This document shows positions 1-9,255 of a DNA stretch of 64,000 nucleotides, piece by piece. This DNA is from Roseovarius sp. Its GTDB lineage: Bacteria; Pseudomonadota; Alphaproteobacteria; Rhodobacterales; Rhodobacteraceae. The stretch's first letter is position 1, and every line of letters starts with the position of its first letter. The notes under the pieces were generated by a model. It searched no databases, was not told where the DNA came from, and was given only the letters and a program-made list of their open reading frames with translations. The position numbers were made by a program, and so were the translations under genes. The stretch lies in NCBI RefSeq assembly GCF_027019125.1, contig NZ_JALUXE010000005.1:23541-87540 (forward strand), written 5' to 3'.

Positions 1-510
1 ATCAAGATCAATCACCCCGCCCGCAATCAGCGGGCGCAGGATGTATTGCCCGGTTGCCGCATTGCAGCCCGTGCCCGCCACCAGCCGCGCCGTCCGAATT
101 TCCTCGCGGTAAAACTCAGTAAGGCCATAGACCGCCTCTTTCTGCACCTCGGGCGCAGCATGGGCGTTGCCATACCATTTCCGATAGGCCTCCGGGTCGC
201 GCAGCCGGAAATCCGCAGACAGGTCCACGATCCTGAGATCCCGCGGCAACGCGGCGATCACCTCTTGGCTGGTCTTGTGCGGCAGCGCGCAGAAACACAG
301 GTCAATGCCTGAGAAATCAATCTCTTCGATGGTGACAAGATCGGGCAAATCGAGATGCCGCAAATGCGGAAACACCTGCCCCATGCTCTGTCCCGCCTTG
401 GAATTGGCCGCAAGCGCGGTGATCTGCATGGCCGGATGGGTGGCGATCAGCCGGACGAGTTCGGCCCCTGTATAGCCGGAAGCGCCCAGAATGGCGATTT
501 TATGGGTCAT
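1..510 (-). CDS. argC: N-acetyl-gamma-glutamyl-phosphate reductase, 3' end cut by window
   Basis: NADPH-dependent reduction of N-acetyl-glutamyl-phosphate to the semialdehyde, the third step of arginine biosynthesis in the cytoplasm. The first 170 residues are present, starting at the ATG whose complement is at 508-510. The N-terminus has the Rossmann signature ([17 protein letters not shown]), then [12 protein letters not shown] and the catalytic cysteine in a TGCNAATGQ context. This is a roseobacter-type variant of the usual NPGCYPT loop. The reading frame runs off the left edge, so the C-terminal substrate domain is not visible. It follows murI on the same strand with an 81-bp gap and may be co-transcribed. 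Confidence 0.93.
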   Translation of the reverse strand, partial: MTHKIAILGASGYTGAELVRLIATHPAMQITALAANSKAGQSMGQVFPHLRHLDLPDLVTIEEIDFSGIDLCFCALPHKTSQEVIAALPRDLRIVDLSADFRLRDPEAYRKWYGNAHAAPEVQKEAVYGLTEFYREEIRTARLVAGTGCNAATGQYILRPLIAGGVIDLD

Positions 511-591
511 CGTGACCTCACTTTCAGATGGGTTAAGGATATTTCAATTCCTGCCTCGCCGCAATGCGGGGCGATGCCCTTGGCCTGCGCG

Positions 592-1404
592 TCAGGCCGC
601 CACAAACGTTATTTCTCGTCGCAAGAACTGCGTGGCCCGCGAGGAAACCCGCTTGGGATCACCGGTGGTCAGGAACGCAGCCTCGGTGCCCGGCCCGATC
701 TTGTTCGGATGGCGTCCGAGGTAATCCGCGAGGCTCGAGGCCACCAGATTGGGCTGCGAGTAGACCGCCACATCGGGGCCGAGCGCGTCCTGAAACACCT
801 CTTGCACCAGCGGATAATGCGTGCAGCCCAACACCGCCGCCTCGGGATGCGGCATCTTGCGCTTGAGCGCGTCGACATGGCTGCGCACCAGCGCCTCGGC
901 CAGGATCATGTCGCCATCCTCGATGGCATCGACCACGCCGCCACAGGCCTGCGCCTCGACATCAACGCCAATCGCACGAAAGGCCAGCTCGCGCTGAAAT
1001 GCGCGGCTGCGCACGGTCGCCGGCGTGGCAAAGAGCGCCACATTCTTGACCGCCACCTCGCGGGGCGGAGAGTTGTCGCCCCATTGCCGCTCAGTCAGAG
1101 CCTCGATCAACGGCACGAATACGCCCAATACACGCTTGTCCCGCGGCACCCAGGATTCCTGCATCCGCCGCAGCGCCGCCGCCGACGCTGTGTTGCAGGC
1201 GAGGATCACGAGATCACAGCCCGCCGCAAAGAGGCGATCCACCGACTTGGTGGTCAGGTCATAAATGTCATCGGCATCGCGCACGCCGTAGGGCGCGTGG
1301 GCGTTATCGCCGAGATAGACAAAGGGAACCTCTGGCAAGCGTTTGCTCACCGCATCCCACACCGTCAGGCCGCCCAGCCCGCTGTCGAATATCCCTACCG
1401 CCAT
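592..1404 (-). CDS. murI: Glutamate racemase
   Basis: Interconverts L- and D-glutamate to supply D-Glu for peptidoglycan. The 270 residues fit the family length. [10 protein letters not shown] (Asp7) opens the first domain. The two catalytic cysteines are Cys70 (LACNTASA) and Cys194 (LGCTHYPL, with the partner His196), so both halves of the two-base mechanism are intact. It lies 18 bp downstream of the acyltransferase gene stop and upstream of argC on the same strand. Confidence 0.95.
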   Translation of the reverse strand: MAVGIFDSGLGGLTVWDAVSKRLPEVPFVYLGDNAHAPYGVRDADDIYDLTTKSVDRLFAAGCDLVILACNTASAAALRRMQESWVPRDKRVLGVFVPLIEALTERQWGDNSPPREVAVKNVALFATPATVRSRAFQRELAFRAIGVDVEAQACGGVVDAIEDGDMILAEALVRSHVDALKRKMPHPEAAVLGCTHYPLVQEVFQDALGPDVAVYSQPNLVASSLADYLGRHPNKIGPGTEAAFLTTGDPKRVSSRATQFLRREITFVAA

Positions 1405-1422
1405 GTCCCAGGTCCAGTGCCG

Positions 1423-2286
1423 TTACTCGAATTCAAACCCGATTTCAGAGGCGACAATCGGGCTTGGGGACAATTCATAGGTCTTGGCGCGCAGGAACGC
1501 CATGAGGGATTTCGTATCACCCGCATATTGTGCCAGGGTGTTGCGCGGGATGGGGTCGCCCACCACGACGCGCACGGGCGTATCCACGCGCTTGCGGAAT
1601 TCCTTGATCAAGAGGCCCATGCGCAGCGTCACATGCAGATGGCTGGCCAGCTGAAACAGGCGGCTCGTATGCCCATCGAAATAAACCGGCACCACGGACG
1701 CCTGCGATTTGGCGATCATCTTGGCGGTAAAGCCGCGCCAACCCGGGTCCATCGGGCGCGAAAAGGGCTTGGCCGCCGTGCTGACCGTACCGCCCGGAAA
1801 AATGCCGATCGCGCCCCCCTGCCCCAGATAATCAAGCGCGGTCTTGCGCGTGGCGAGATTGAGAGCGACGGCTTCCTTGGTTTCATCAAAACTGATCGGC
1901 AGGATGACCTTGTTCAGATCCTCGGCCTTGCGGAAAATCTGATGCGCCAGGATACGGAAATCGCCGCGCGTCTGGCTCAGGATATGGCCCATCATCAACC
2001 CGTCGAGTATGCCATACGGGTGATTGGCAATCAGAACCAAAGGGCCCTCGCGCGGAATATTATCAAGGCTTCCGCCCACCACATCCAGCGTAAGGCCATA
2101 GCGCTCGACGATCACTTCCCAGAAATCGCGGCCCTGCGATACCTCGGTTTCATAGCCCGCCGCCCGCTTGATCAACGAGATCCGCCCGGTGAGGTTCTCC
2201 ATCGTGCGGATCATCGCGCGCCCGCCCTTGGTCTGGGCAGAGTAGGAATAGGAAATGTCACGGGCAATCTGGCGATCTGTGCGCAT
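1423..2286 (-). CDS. Lysophospholipid acyltransferase family protein (PlsC/OlsA-like)
   Basis: Probable 1-acyl-glycerol-3-phosphate or ornithine-lipid O-acyltransferase. The acyltransferase block begins with NHPYGILDG (the HX(4-5)D catalytic motif), followed by the glycine-rich GIFPGGT substrate block and VPVYFDG. These are the expected PlsC blocks in order. I chose the ATG at 2286 (product MRTDRQIA..., 287 aa) because GAGG sits 7 nt upstream. A start at 2346 would add 20 residues with no such signal. It follows the indolepyruvate oxidoreductase gene on the same strand. The exact acceptor lipid is not determinable. Confidence 0.85.
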   Translation of the reverse strand: MRTDRQIARDISYSYSAQTKGGRAMIRTMENLTGRISLIKRAAGYETEVSQGRDFWEVIVERYGLTLDVVGGSLDNIPREGPLVLIANHPYGILDGLMMGHILSQTRGDFRILAHQIFRKAEDLNKVILPISFDETKEAVALNLATRKTALDYLGQGGAIGIFPGGTVSTAAKPFSRPMDPGWRGFTAKMIAKSQASVVPVYFDGHTSRLFQLASHLHVTLRMGLLIKEFRKRVDTPVRVVVGDPIPRNTLAQYAGDTKSLMAFLRAKTYELSPSPIVASEIGFEFE

Positions 2287-2364
2287 GGGCGATCCTCGGC
2301 TGAGTCGCGTCTCGTTAAAATTATGCGACAGATGTGACCAGATCACGTGACAGTTTTGTGACGC

Positions 2365-5300
2365 CTATTCCGCCGCCTGTGCCATTTCCGCCCCACCCGA
2401 CCGGATCACGGCCAAAAGCTCGGTGCGCCGGGTCGCCGCCTTGGCGGCGTTGGCCTCTTTGACCGGGCCAAAACCCCGGATCGACAGCGGCAAGAGCGCA
2501 AGCGCGATGATTGCGTCACGGGTGCGCTCTGTCAGCTTTGGCAAGACCTCGGCCATATCCCTTTCGAATTGGCTGATCAGCGCACGCTCCATTTTCCGCT
2601 CGGCGGTGCGGCCAAAGGGATCGAGCGGCGTGCCGCGCAGCACCTTCAGCCGCGCCAGGAGACCGAAGCTCCGCAGGATGCCGGCACCGAATTCCCGTTT
2701 CTTGGGGCGCCCGTCGCTGCCCGTTTTTGACAGCATCGGCGGCGCGAGATGGAATTTCAGCGTGAAATCGCCGTCAAACTCGGCCCGTGCCTTCTCTGCC
2801 GTTTCCAGATGCAGACGGGCGACCTCGTATTCGTCCTTGTAGGCCAAGAGCTTGTGATAGCCCTGCGCCACCGCGTCCTTGACACCCTCGTCGGTGATCC
2901 CGTCCAGCAGACGCCGGTAGCGGCGCGCCAGCCGCTTGCCCTGATAGTCGGTCAGATGCGCCTCGCGATAGGCGATGCGCTCGGCCAGCGTTTTCGGCTT
3001 GGCGATCACCTTGGGCGTCAACAGTTTCTCGGCCTCCGCCGGATAGAGCGCCGCCCAACGGCCCACCTCGAACGCCCGCAGATTGGCGTCCACCGCCGCT
3101 CCGTTCAGGCGAATGGCCTCTGCAATCGCCGCATGGCTGAGCGGGATCAACCCGCGCTGCCACGCCGCGCCAAAGATCATCATGTTGGAATAGATCGAAT
3201 CGCCCATCACGGTCTTGGCCAGATCAGAGGCATCGAACATCTGCACCCCGTCGCGCAACCGCGCCTCGAGCGCCAGACGCAGCCGGTCTGCGGGCAGGGT
3301 GAATTCGGTGTTGCGGGTGAAATCGCCAGTGATGATCTCGTGGCTGTTGACCACCGCCCCGGTGCGCCCCTGACGTGTGAGGCCCAGCGTCTTGGCCCCG
3401 GCGCTGACCACCAGATCGCCGCCGATCAGCGCGTCACATTCGCCCGTTGCCACGCGAATGGCGCTGATATCGTCGGGATTCTCGGCCAGACGGCAATGGA
3501 TATGCACCGCGCCGCCCTTTTGTGCGAGACCGGCCATCTCCATCATGCCAGCCCCCTTGCCATCAATCTGCGCCGCCTGCGCCATCACCGCGCCGATGGT
3601 GACAACCCCGGTGCCGCCCACGCCGGTGATGACCACATTGTAGGTGCCGTCTATCGCCGGAAGCGCAGGCGCGGGCATCTCCGGCAGGGTCAAATCGGCA
3701 GTGCTGTCCTTGCGGACCTTCGCGCCTTCCAGCGTGACAAAGGACGGGCAAAACCCTTTCAGACAAGAGAAATCCTTGTTGCAGCTGGATTGATCAATCG
3801 CCCGTTTGCGGCCCAGTTCGGTTTCCACGGGCACGATCGAGACGCAATTGGACTGCACCCCGCAATCGCCGCAGCCCTCGCAGACGTCCGTATTGATGAA
3901 CACGCGGCGATCCGGATCGGGGAATTTACCCCGCTTGCGGCGGCGGCGCTTTTCTGCCGCGCAGGTCTGGATATAGAGGATCACACTCACCCCTTCGACC
4001 TCGGCCAGCCGCTCCTGCACCGCCATCAATTCGGATCGTTCCGAGAATTCAACACCTTGCGGAAAGGACTTAAGGTCCACATCCTCTTTCTCGTCATAGA
4101 CGACCGCCAGATGCTTCACCCCCATGGCGCGCAGTTCAGCGGCAATGCGCGGTGCGTTCAGCCCGCCTTCATTGGCCTGCCCGCCGGTCATGGCCACGGC
4201 ATCGTTGTAGAGAATCTTGTAGGTGATCGTCGTGCCCGAGGCCAAGGCCGCGCGAATGGCCTGCACGCCTGAATGGTTATAGGTGCCGTCGCCAAGGTTC
4301 TGGAACACATGCTTGCGCGTCGAAAACGGCGCTTCGCCGATCCAGTTCGCCCCTTCGCCGCCCATATGGGTAAAGCCGGTCGTTTCGCGGTCCATCCACT
4401 GCACCATGTAGTGACAACCGATCCCGGCATAGGCCCGCGCGCCCTCAGGCAGGCGGGTTGAGGTGTTGTGCGGGCACCCAGAGCAGAAATAGGGCAGACG
4501 GCTGGCAATCTCGGTGGCGTTGTCGTTGCGCCGCGCCTCGCTCAGCGCGTCGAGCCCCGCCTTGATCCGGTCGGTGCCGCGCCCCTCTTCGATGAGGATG
4601 GCCCCCAGCTTTTCCGCGATCCAGATCGGATCGAGCGCGCCGCGCGTCGGGAACAGCTCCTCTCGGTGCATGCCGCCAGCGCCGCCCTTGTACCAGCCAT
4701 AGACGCGCCGCCCGCGCCGGTCGTCGAAAATCGCCTCTTTGATCTGCACCTCGATGAGCTTGCGCTTTTCCTCGACCACCACGATCAGCTCGAGCCCTTC
4801 GGCCCAGTCGTGAAACCCCTGCATGTCGAGCGGAAAGACCTGCCCCACCTTGTAGGTGGTGATGCCCAACCGCTCCGCCTCTGCGGCATCGACCCCCAGA
4901 AGGTCGAGCGCATGCACCAGATCAAGCCAGTTCTTGCCCGCCGCGACAAAGCCGATCTTGGCCCCCGGCTTGCCCAGGATCCGCTTGTCCATGCCATTGG
5001 CGCGGGAAAATGCCTCGGCGGCGAAGCGCTTGTAGTCGATCATCCGCGCCTCTTGTGCATGCGGCGTATCAACCAGGCGAATGTTCAACCCGCCATCTGG
5101 CATCGGGAAATCGGGTGTCACTAGCTGCACGCGGTCCGGGCGGCCATCCACGACCGAGGTCGCCTCGACCGTGTCCTTCATCGTCTTGAGCCCGACCCAA
5201 AGGCCGGAAAACCGGCTGAGCGCATAGCCATAGATGCCGTAATCGAGAATTTCCTGCACGCCCGCCGGGCTGACCACCGGCATATAGGCGTCCACGAGCG

Positions 5301-5784
5301 CCCACTCGCTCTGATGCAACACGGTCGAGGATTCGCCGGTGTGGTCGTCGCCCATCGCCATCAGCACGCCACCATGTTTGGACGTGCCCGCCATATTGGC
5401 ATGGCGCATCACATCGCCCGAGCGGTCAACCCCCGGCCCCTTGCCGTACCAGAGACCGAAAACACCGTCATATTTACCTTCGCCGCGCAATTCTGCCTGC
5501 TGCGATCCCCAAAGGGCGGTCGCCGCCAGATCCTCGTTCAACCCCTCTTCAAAGCGCACCTGCGCCGCACGCAGCACCTTTTCCGCGCGCCGCATCTGCT
5601 GATCCACCGCTCCGAGGGGTGAGCCGCGATAGCCCGTTACATACCCGGCTGTGTTCAACCCTGCCGCCCGGTCCCGCGCCGCCTGCATCAGCATCAGCCG
5701 CACCAATGCCTGCGTGCCATTGAGCAGGACAGGGGATTTCTCGAGATCGAAACGGTCGTTCAGCGTTACCTTTTGCGTGGTCAT
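2365..5784 (-). CDS. Indolepyruvate:ferredoxin oxidoreductase, fused alpha-beta form
   Basis: Oxidatively decarboxylates aryl-pyruvates from aromatic amino acid catabolism to acyl-CoA, using thiamine diphosphate and Fe-S clusters. The 1139-residue protein is the fused IorA-IorB form common in proteobacteria. An N-terminal pyruvate-ferredoxin-type region is followed by CSGCPHNTS near residue 436 and the TPP-binding stretch. A ferredoxin-like cluster-binding segment, CEGCGDCGVQSNC, lies near residue 635. The gamma domain with GVGGTGVVTIG comes next. The gene is divergent from a LysR regulator, with a 21-bp palindrome between them that probably controls it. Confidence 0.93.
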   Translation of the reverse strand: MTTQKVTLNDRFDLEKSPVLLNGTQALVRLMLMQAARDRAAGLNTAGYVTGYRGSPLGAVDQQMRRAEKVLRAAQVRFEEGLNEDLAATALWGSQQAELRGEGKYDGVFGLWYGKGPGVDRSGDVMRHANMAGTSKHGGVLMAMGDDHTGESSTVLHQSEWALVDAYMPVVSPAGVQEILDYGIYGYALSRFSGLWVGLKTMKDTVEATSVVDGRPDRVQLVTPDFPMPDGGLNIRLVDTPHAQEARMIDYKRFAAEAFSRANGMDKRILGKPGAKIGFVAAGKNWLDLVHALDLLGVDAAEAERLGITTYKVGQVFPLDMQGFHDWAEGLELIVVVEEKRKLIEVQIKEAIFDDRRGRRVYGWYKGGAGGMHREELFPTRGALDPIWIAEKLGAILIEEGRGTDRIKAGLDALSEARRNDNATEIASRLPYFCSGCPHNTSTRLPEGARAYAGIGCHYMVQWMDRETTGFTHMGGEGANWIGEAPFSTRKHVFQNLGDGTYNHSGVQAIRAALASGTTITYKILYNDAVAMTGGQANEGGLNAPRIAAELRAMGVKHLAVVYDEKEDVDLKSFPQGVEFSERSELMAVQERLAEVEGVSVILYIQTCAAEKRRRRKRGKFPDPDRRVFINTDVCEGCGDCGVQSNCVSIVPVETELGRKRAIDQSSCNKDFSCLKGFCPSFVTLEGAKVRKDSTADLTLPEMPAPALPAIDGTYNVVITGVGGTGVVTIGAVMAQAAQIDGKGAGMMEMAGLAQKGGAVHIHCRLAENPDDISAIRVATGECDALIGGDLVVSAGAKTLGLTRQGRTGAVVNSHEIITGDFTRNTEFTLPADRLRLALEARLRDGVQMFDASDLAKTVMGDSIYSNMMIFGAAWQRGLIPLSHAAIAEAIRLNGAAVDANLRAFEVGRWAALYPAEAEKLLTPKVIAKPKTLAERIAYREAHLTDYQGKRLARRYRRLLDGITDEGVKDAVAQGYHKLLAYKDEYEVARLHLETAEKARAEFDGDFTLKFHLAPPMLSKTGSDGRPKKREFGAGILRSFGLLARLKVLRGTPLDPFGRTAERKMERALISQFERDMAEVLPKLTERTRDAIIALALLPLSIRGFGPVKEANAAKAATRRTELLAVIRSGGAEMAQAAE

Positions 5785-5831
5785 AGCGTGCCTCCCTTGG
5801 TTGAGGGCCTTGCCTCAATATAGGGCAATAT

Positions 5832-5852
5832 TAGGTCATAATTTATGACCTA
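5832..5852. promoter_or_regulatory. 21-bp palindromic operator between iorAB-type gene and lysR
   Basis: Arms taggtcataa and ttatgaccta are perfect inverted repeats around one central t. The core contains T-N11-A, the signature of LysR-type binding sites. It lies 48 bp upstream of the oxidoreductase start and about 100 bp upstream of the LysR start, so it could serve both. Binding by the adjacent regulator is inferred. Confidence 0.6.
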
Positions 5853-5952
5853 CCAAGGAGAATTTTGTGAAAATGTCGCAGCTGTCCTATAAGCGATGGA
5901 TGATTATCTGCTATTACGTTATCGATGCGGGTTTCCTCAGAAAGCGAAAGTT

Positions 5953-6858
5953 ATGGATTGGGACAAGCTCAGAATCTTTCACGCCGTCGCGGATGCGGGC
6001 AGTCTCACCCATGCCGGAGAGCAATTGCACCTGTCGCAATCCGCGGTCAGTCGGCAGGTGCGCGCCCTTGAGGAATCGCTCAATGCCACGCTTTTCCACC
6101 GCCACGCACGGGGGCTGATTCTCACCGAACAGGGGGAATTGCTGTTCGATGCCACGCGCGCGATGATGAAGCGTCTCGACGCCGCGACCGCCCGCATTCG
6201 CGATAGCGAAGAAGAGGTGTTCGGCGATCTGCGGGTGACCACCACCACCGGTTTCGGCACGCTCTGGCTCGCCCCGCGCCTGCCGAAACTCTACGAGAAA
6301 TACCCGGACCTCAAGATCGACCTGATGCTGGAAGAGCGTGTGCTCGACCTGCCGATGCGCGAGGCCGATGTGGCCATCCGCATGAAGGAACCCTCGCAGG
6401 CCGACCTCATCCGCAAGCGGCTGATGAGTGTGCATATGTGCCTCTATGCCACGCAATCCTATCTGGATGCGCATGGAGAACCTTTTACGCTCGAAGATAT
6501 GAGCGGCCATCGCCTGATCTGTCAGAACCCGCGCTCGGCGCAGGTGGGTGCCGGTGCAATGCTGGTGAACGAGCTGATGACAAATGACATCTCGTCGCTC
6601 TTGACCGTCAACAACTACTTCGGCGTGCTTCAGGGCGTGTTGAACGATCTCGGGATTGGCGTTCTGCCCGATTACCTGATCCGCGACTTTCCACAGCTTG
6701 TCCGCGTCCTGCCCGAGGTGCAATCGGTCGAAGTACCCGTATTTCTGGCCTACCCCGAGGAATTGCGCCACTCCAAGCGGATCGCCGCCTTTCGCGATTT
6801 CGTTCAGGATGAAATCATCTCTTACCGCAAAACGGTTAAGGAACAGGCAGTTAGCTAA
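5953..6858 (+). CDS. LysR-family transcriptional regulator
   Basis: 301 residues with an N-terminal winged helix-turn-helix (residues about 1-60, DKLRIFHAVADAGSLTHAGE then LSQSAVSRQVRALE) and a periplasmic-binding-protein-like effector domain. The start at MDWDKL is taken from the family alignment. An in-frame ATG at 5896 would add 19 atypical residues. It is divergent from the indolepyruvate oxidoreductase and likely regulates it through the palindrome at 5832-5852. A strong AAGGAG with a GTG at 5867 opens a different frame that runs into this gene, so a leader peptide is possible. Confidence 0.9.
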   Translation: MDWDKLRIFHAVADAGSLTHAGEQLHLSQSAVSRQVRALEESLNATLFHRHARGLILTEQGELLFDATRAMMKRLDAATARIRDSEEEVFGDLRVTTTTGFGTLWLAPRLPKLYEKYPDLKIDLMLEERVLDLPMREADVAIRMKEPSQADLIRKRLMSVHMCLYATQSYLDAHGEPFTLEDMSGHRLICQNPRSAQVGAGAMLVNELMTNDISSLLTVNNYFGVLQGVLNDLGIGVLPDYLIRDFPQLVRVLPEVQSVEVPVFLAYPEELRHSKRIAAFRDFVQDEIISYRKTVKEQAVS

Positions 6859-6932
6859 GGTTTCATGCACATCCGGTTTCAGCCATGCGTAGACCGCATA
6901 GCGGACATGATGCACCTGCGGCAATTTTAATC

Positions 6933-6960
6933 TTGATTGGTCAGAACTGCGCCCTTATTT
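6933..6960 (+). promoter_or_regulatory. Promoter of the candidate small RNA
   Basis: A -35-like ttgatt (6933-6938) and a -10-like ttattt (6955-6960) are separated by 16 bp, placing transcription start near 6967. No start codon with a reading frame follows before the terminator. Confidence 0.4.
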
Positions 6961-6965
6961 GCCAA

Positions 6966-7048
6966 TCGTGACGGTGATAGCCGCAAGGCGGTCACCATCA
7001 TACCTCCCTGTTGGACTTCGGCCGAGCTTAGTGCTCGGCCTTTTTTTT
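6966..7048 (+). ncRNA. Candidate trans-acting sRNA, MmgR/alpha-r8 ('suhB' RNA)-like
   Basis: About 82 nt with no coding potential. A first hairpin (ggtga...ccgc aag gcgg...tcacc, about 6972-6995) is followed by an exposed cctccctgttggacttc segment and then a strong rho-independent terminator. The single-stranded CCUCC stretch is an anti-Shine-Dalgarno sequence, as expected for an Hfq-type regulator that blocks ribosome binding. The size, the order of hairpin, CCUCC stretch and terminator, and the UUGGACUUCGG segment match my memory of the alphaproteobacterial MmgR family (Rfam 'suhB'). MmgR is linked to polyhydroxybutyrate accumulation in Sinorhizobium. A covariance-model search would settle the family. 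Confidence 0.65.
7020..7048 (+). terminator. Rho-independent terminator of the small RNA
   Basis: Perfect 8-bp stem ggccgagc / gctcggcc (7020-7027 with 7033-7040), 5-nt loop ttagt, then eight T residues at 7041-7048. Confidence 0.9.
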
Positions 7049-7076
7049 CGTTCCGCCGCAATTTCAGGCAGACCGC

Positions 7077-8207
7077 TCAGATCACCGACAGGGTCGATGC
7101 CGCAAAACGGGACAGGCGTTGTGCCCTACCCTCGCGGATCACGATGTTCTCCTCATGCACCATGATCATTCCCGGCGCGAGCTCCACCCCCGGCTCAAGC
7201 GTGATCACCATGCCGGGCTTGAGCAGGCTGTGATCCTTGTGTGTCAACGACAGACCTTCCGTCAGCTGCATACCAAGCCCATGCCCCAGACGACCCGAGG
7301 TTTCATCGCTGCCCGTAATCCGCGCCATTGCCCGCCAGACATCAGAGGCTGTGGCCCCCGCGCGCGCGGCCTCTTCCCCGGCCTCCGTCGCCTCGATCAG
7401 CCGCGTGTGGGCGGCGCGTTGCGCTGCCGTGGCATGACCAATCGCGAAATTCCGGTCATAATCGCAAAAATACCCATCCCAGACCGCGCCGGTATCGAGC
7501 ATCAGAACATCGCCCGCTGCCAATGGCGCCTCTCCCGCAGGCGAGATCACATCGGCGTAGCCCATTGGCCCGGCCCCCCCCGCGATATAGGGCACCCAAT
7601 CCGCCCCTTCCTCCAGCAAGAGTCGCTGAAAATCGCGAAAGACCGCGCTGAGCGGCACACCGGGCTGCGCAATCTCGCCCACACGGTCAAAGGCGCGCCC
7701 GGCAATCCCGCAGATATGTGCGATCTTGCCGATCTCCGCCTCGGATTTGACGGCACGCAGCCCCGCCATGATCCCGGCATCATCGCGAAACACAAACGCA
7801 CTCGCCCGCTTCACCCGCTCGAATTCCGCCAAAGGCATGCGCAGGTGGCTCTCGGGGCCCGAGGGCACGCCCACCGGCCCGCCAATTTCGCGCAGCGTGT
7901 CGGCCAAGAGCGACACGCCATCATCCTCGGGGTCGGGGGCCGCCCATGTGCGAATATCGCTGATCCAGGTTCGCCCCATCAGAGGCGCGCCAATCGAAGG
8001 GATCACCGCCACCGGATCGCCCATCGCAGGCAGGATCAGAAACCACGGGCGGCTCGGGCTTTCCCAGAACCGGGTCAGAAAGCCGGTGAAATAACGGATC
8101 TCCGGCTCTGTCGTCAGCAAGAGCGCCCCAAGCCCCACCTCGGCCATGCCGGATTGTGCCTTGCGCAGCCGCGCCTGAAACTCATCCGGCGCAAACCCGC
8201 GCCTCAT
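7077..8207 (-). CDS. M24-family Xaa-Pro peptidase-like hydrolase (DoeA/EutD-like)
   Basis: 376 residues: an N-terminal creatinase-like domain followed by the pita-bread metallopeptidase domain. Metal ligands can be traced in DTGAVWDGYFCDYDR (two Asp), GHGLGMQ (His), LEPG (Glu) and VHEEN (Glu), so a dinuclear metal centre is likely. Relatives include aminopeptidase P and the ectoine hydrolases DoeA/EutD. The start overlaps the stop of the upstream PLP lyase gene by 4 bp (ATGA), so the two are translationally coupled and likely act on one substrate. Ectoine is a guess, because no eutC or TRAP genes are adjacent. Confidence 0.8.
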   Translation of the reverse strand: MRRGFAPDEFQARLRKAQSGMAEVGLGALLLTTEPEIRYFTGFLTRFWESPSRPWFLILPAMGDPVAVIPSIGAPLMGRTWISDIRTWAAPDPEDDGVSLLADTLREIGGPVGVPSGPESHLRMPLAEFERVKRASAFVFRDDAGIMAGLRAVKSEAEIGKIAHICGIAGRAFDRVGEIAQPGVPLSAVFRDFQRLLLEEGADWVPYIAGGAGPMGYADVISPAGEAPLAAGDVLMLDTGAVWDGYFCDYDRNFAIGHATAAQRAAHTRLIEATEAGEEAARAGATASDVWRAMARITGSDETSGRLGHGLGMQLTEGLSLTHKDHSLLKPGMVITLEPGVELAPGMIMVHEENIVIREGRAQRLSRFAASTLSVI

Positions 8208-9235
8208 GCTTCGGGCCCCTCACTCAGGATGCACAGCACCCGCGCATCGGCCCCAAGCGTCAGCCCCGCCAGCGCCGCCACCCCCGCCGCACCCGACGGC
8301 GTCGTTGCCAGCCCAAGTGCGGCCAATCCCTCCAACACCGCCTCGGCCTCGTCGTCCGTGATCGTCACGAATGCATCCGCATCCCGCGCCAAGCCCTTGA
8401 GTGCAATGAGCGATGGCACCTTGCAATCAAGCCGCCCCATGTTCGACACCGGCCCGGCTGTCTCAACAGGTCGCCCCGCACGGATGCTCTCGAAAAGGGC
8501 GGGCGCGCGGTCGGGTTCCACCACGATGATCCGGGGCGTGTCCCCCCAGACCCGTCGGAACCATGCCGCACAGGCCCCGGCAAGCCCCCCAACACCCGCC
8601 TGCAACAGGATATGGGTGGGCACCTCCGGCATCTGGCGCGAGGCCTCCTCGGCCATCGCGAGATAGCCCTCCATCAACCGATGTGGCAGATCGAAATACC
8701 CCGGCCACGAGCTATCGGATAACAGCGTCCAGCCCTGATCCAGCGCCGCGCGCCCCGCCGCGACCATACTGGCCTCGTAATCCGCGCCCTCGCGCACCAC
8801 CTCTGCCCCCTTGGCGCGCAGTCGCGCGGCAAAACCCTCTGGCACCGTCTCGGCCAGATAGATCACCGCCCGCGCCCCAAAGAGCCGCGCCCCGGCCGCC
8901 ACCGACATGCCGTGATTGCCCGCGCTCGCCGTCACATAGGTGCGTCCCGCCAGCGCGCAGGACATATCCGCAGCCCCGGTCTCAGCCGCCTCATGGGCGA
9001 TCACATAGGCCGCGCCCAACGCCTTGAAACTGCCCAGCCCCATGCGTCCGCGCTCATCCTTGGCCCAGACTTTTGGCGAATGGCCCGCCACAGGCACCAG
9101 CGGCGTTTCCGCCGCGGCCGGGCAGCGTCCCAAGAGCGCGAGCACCGCGTCCGCATCCACACTGGGCCACGGTGCCCCGGTCAGCACCGCCTCGGGCAAG
9201 CCGGTGCCGCGCCACGGATTGTCGATCTCTTGCAT
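8204..9235 (-). CDS. PLP-dependent lyase (diaminopropionate ammonia-lyase/threonine dehydratase family)
   Basis: 343 residues of fold-type II PLP enzyme. The PLP lysine is in GLGSFKALGAAY, the asparagine loop in ASAGNHGMSVA and the phosphate-binding glycine-rich loop in QAGVGGLAG. The N-terminal NPWRGTGLPEAVL and overall layout resemble DpaL-type ammonia-lyases more than IlvA, because there is no ACT regulatory domain. It is coupled to the downstream M24 hydrolase by a 4-bp overlap. The natural substrate is unknown. Confidence 0.82.
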   Translation of the reverse strand: MQEIDNPWRGTGLPEAVLTGAPWPSVDADAVLALLGRCPAAAETPLVPVAGHSPKVWAKDERGRMGLGSFKALGAAYVIAHEAAETGAADMSCALAGRTYVTASAGNHGMSVAAGARLFGARAVIYLAETVPEGFAARLRAKGAEVVREGADYEASMVAAGRAALDQGWTLLSDSSWPGYFDLPHRLMEGYLAMAEEASRQMPEVPTHILLQAGVGGLAGACAAWFRRVWGDTPRIIVVEPDRAPALFESIRAGRPVETAGPVSNMGRLDCKVPSLIALKGLARDADAFVTITDDEAEAVLEGLAALGLATTPSGAAGVAALAGLTLGADARVLCILSEGPEA

Positions 9236-9255
9236 CTCTTCCCCTGTTCCTTATG

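Noticed and set aside
355..2337. Long plus-strand frame opposite murI and the acyltransferase gene
   Set aside because: Same reason: antisense to two clear genes, with shadow-like composition.
2749..4272. Plus-strand frame opposite the indolepyruvate oxidoreductase
   Set aside because: Antisense artefact of GC3 bias. No family resemblance.
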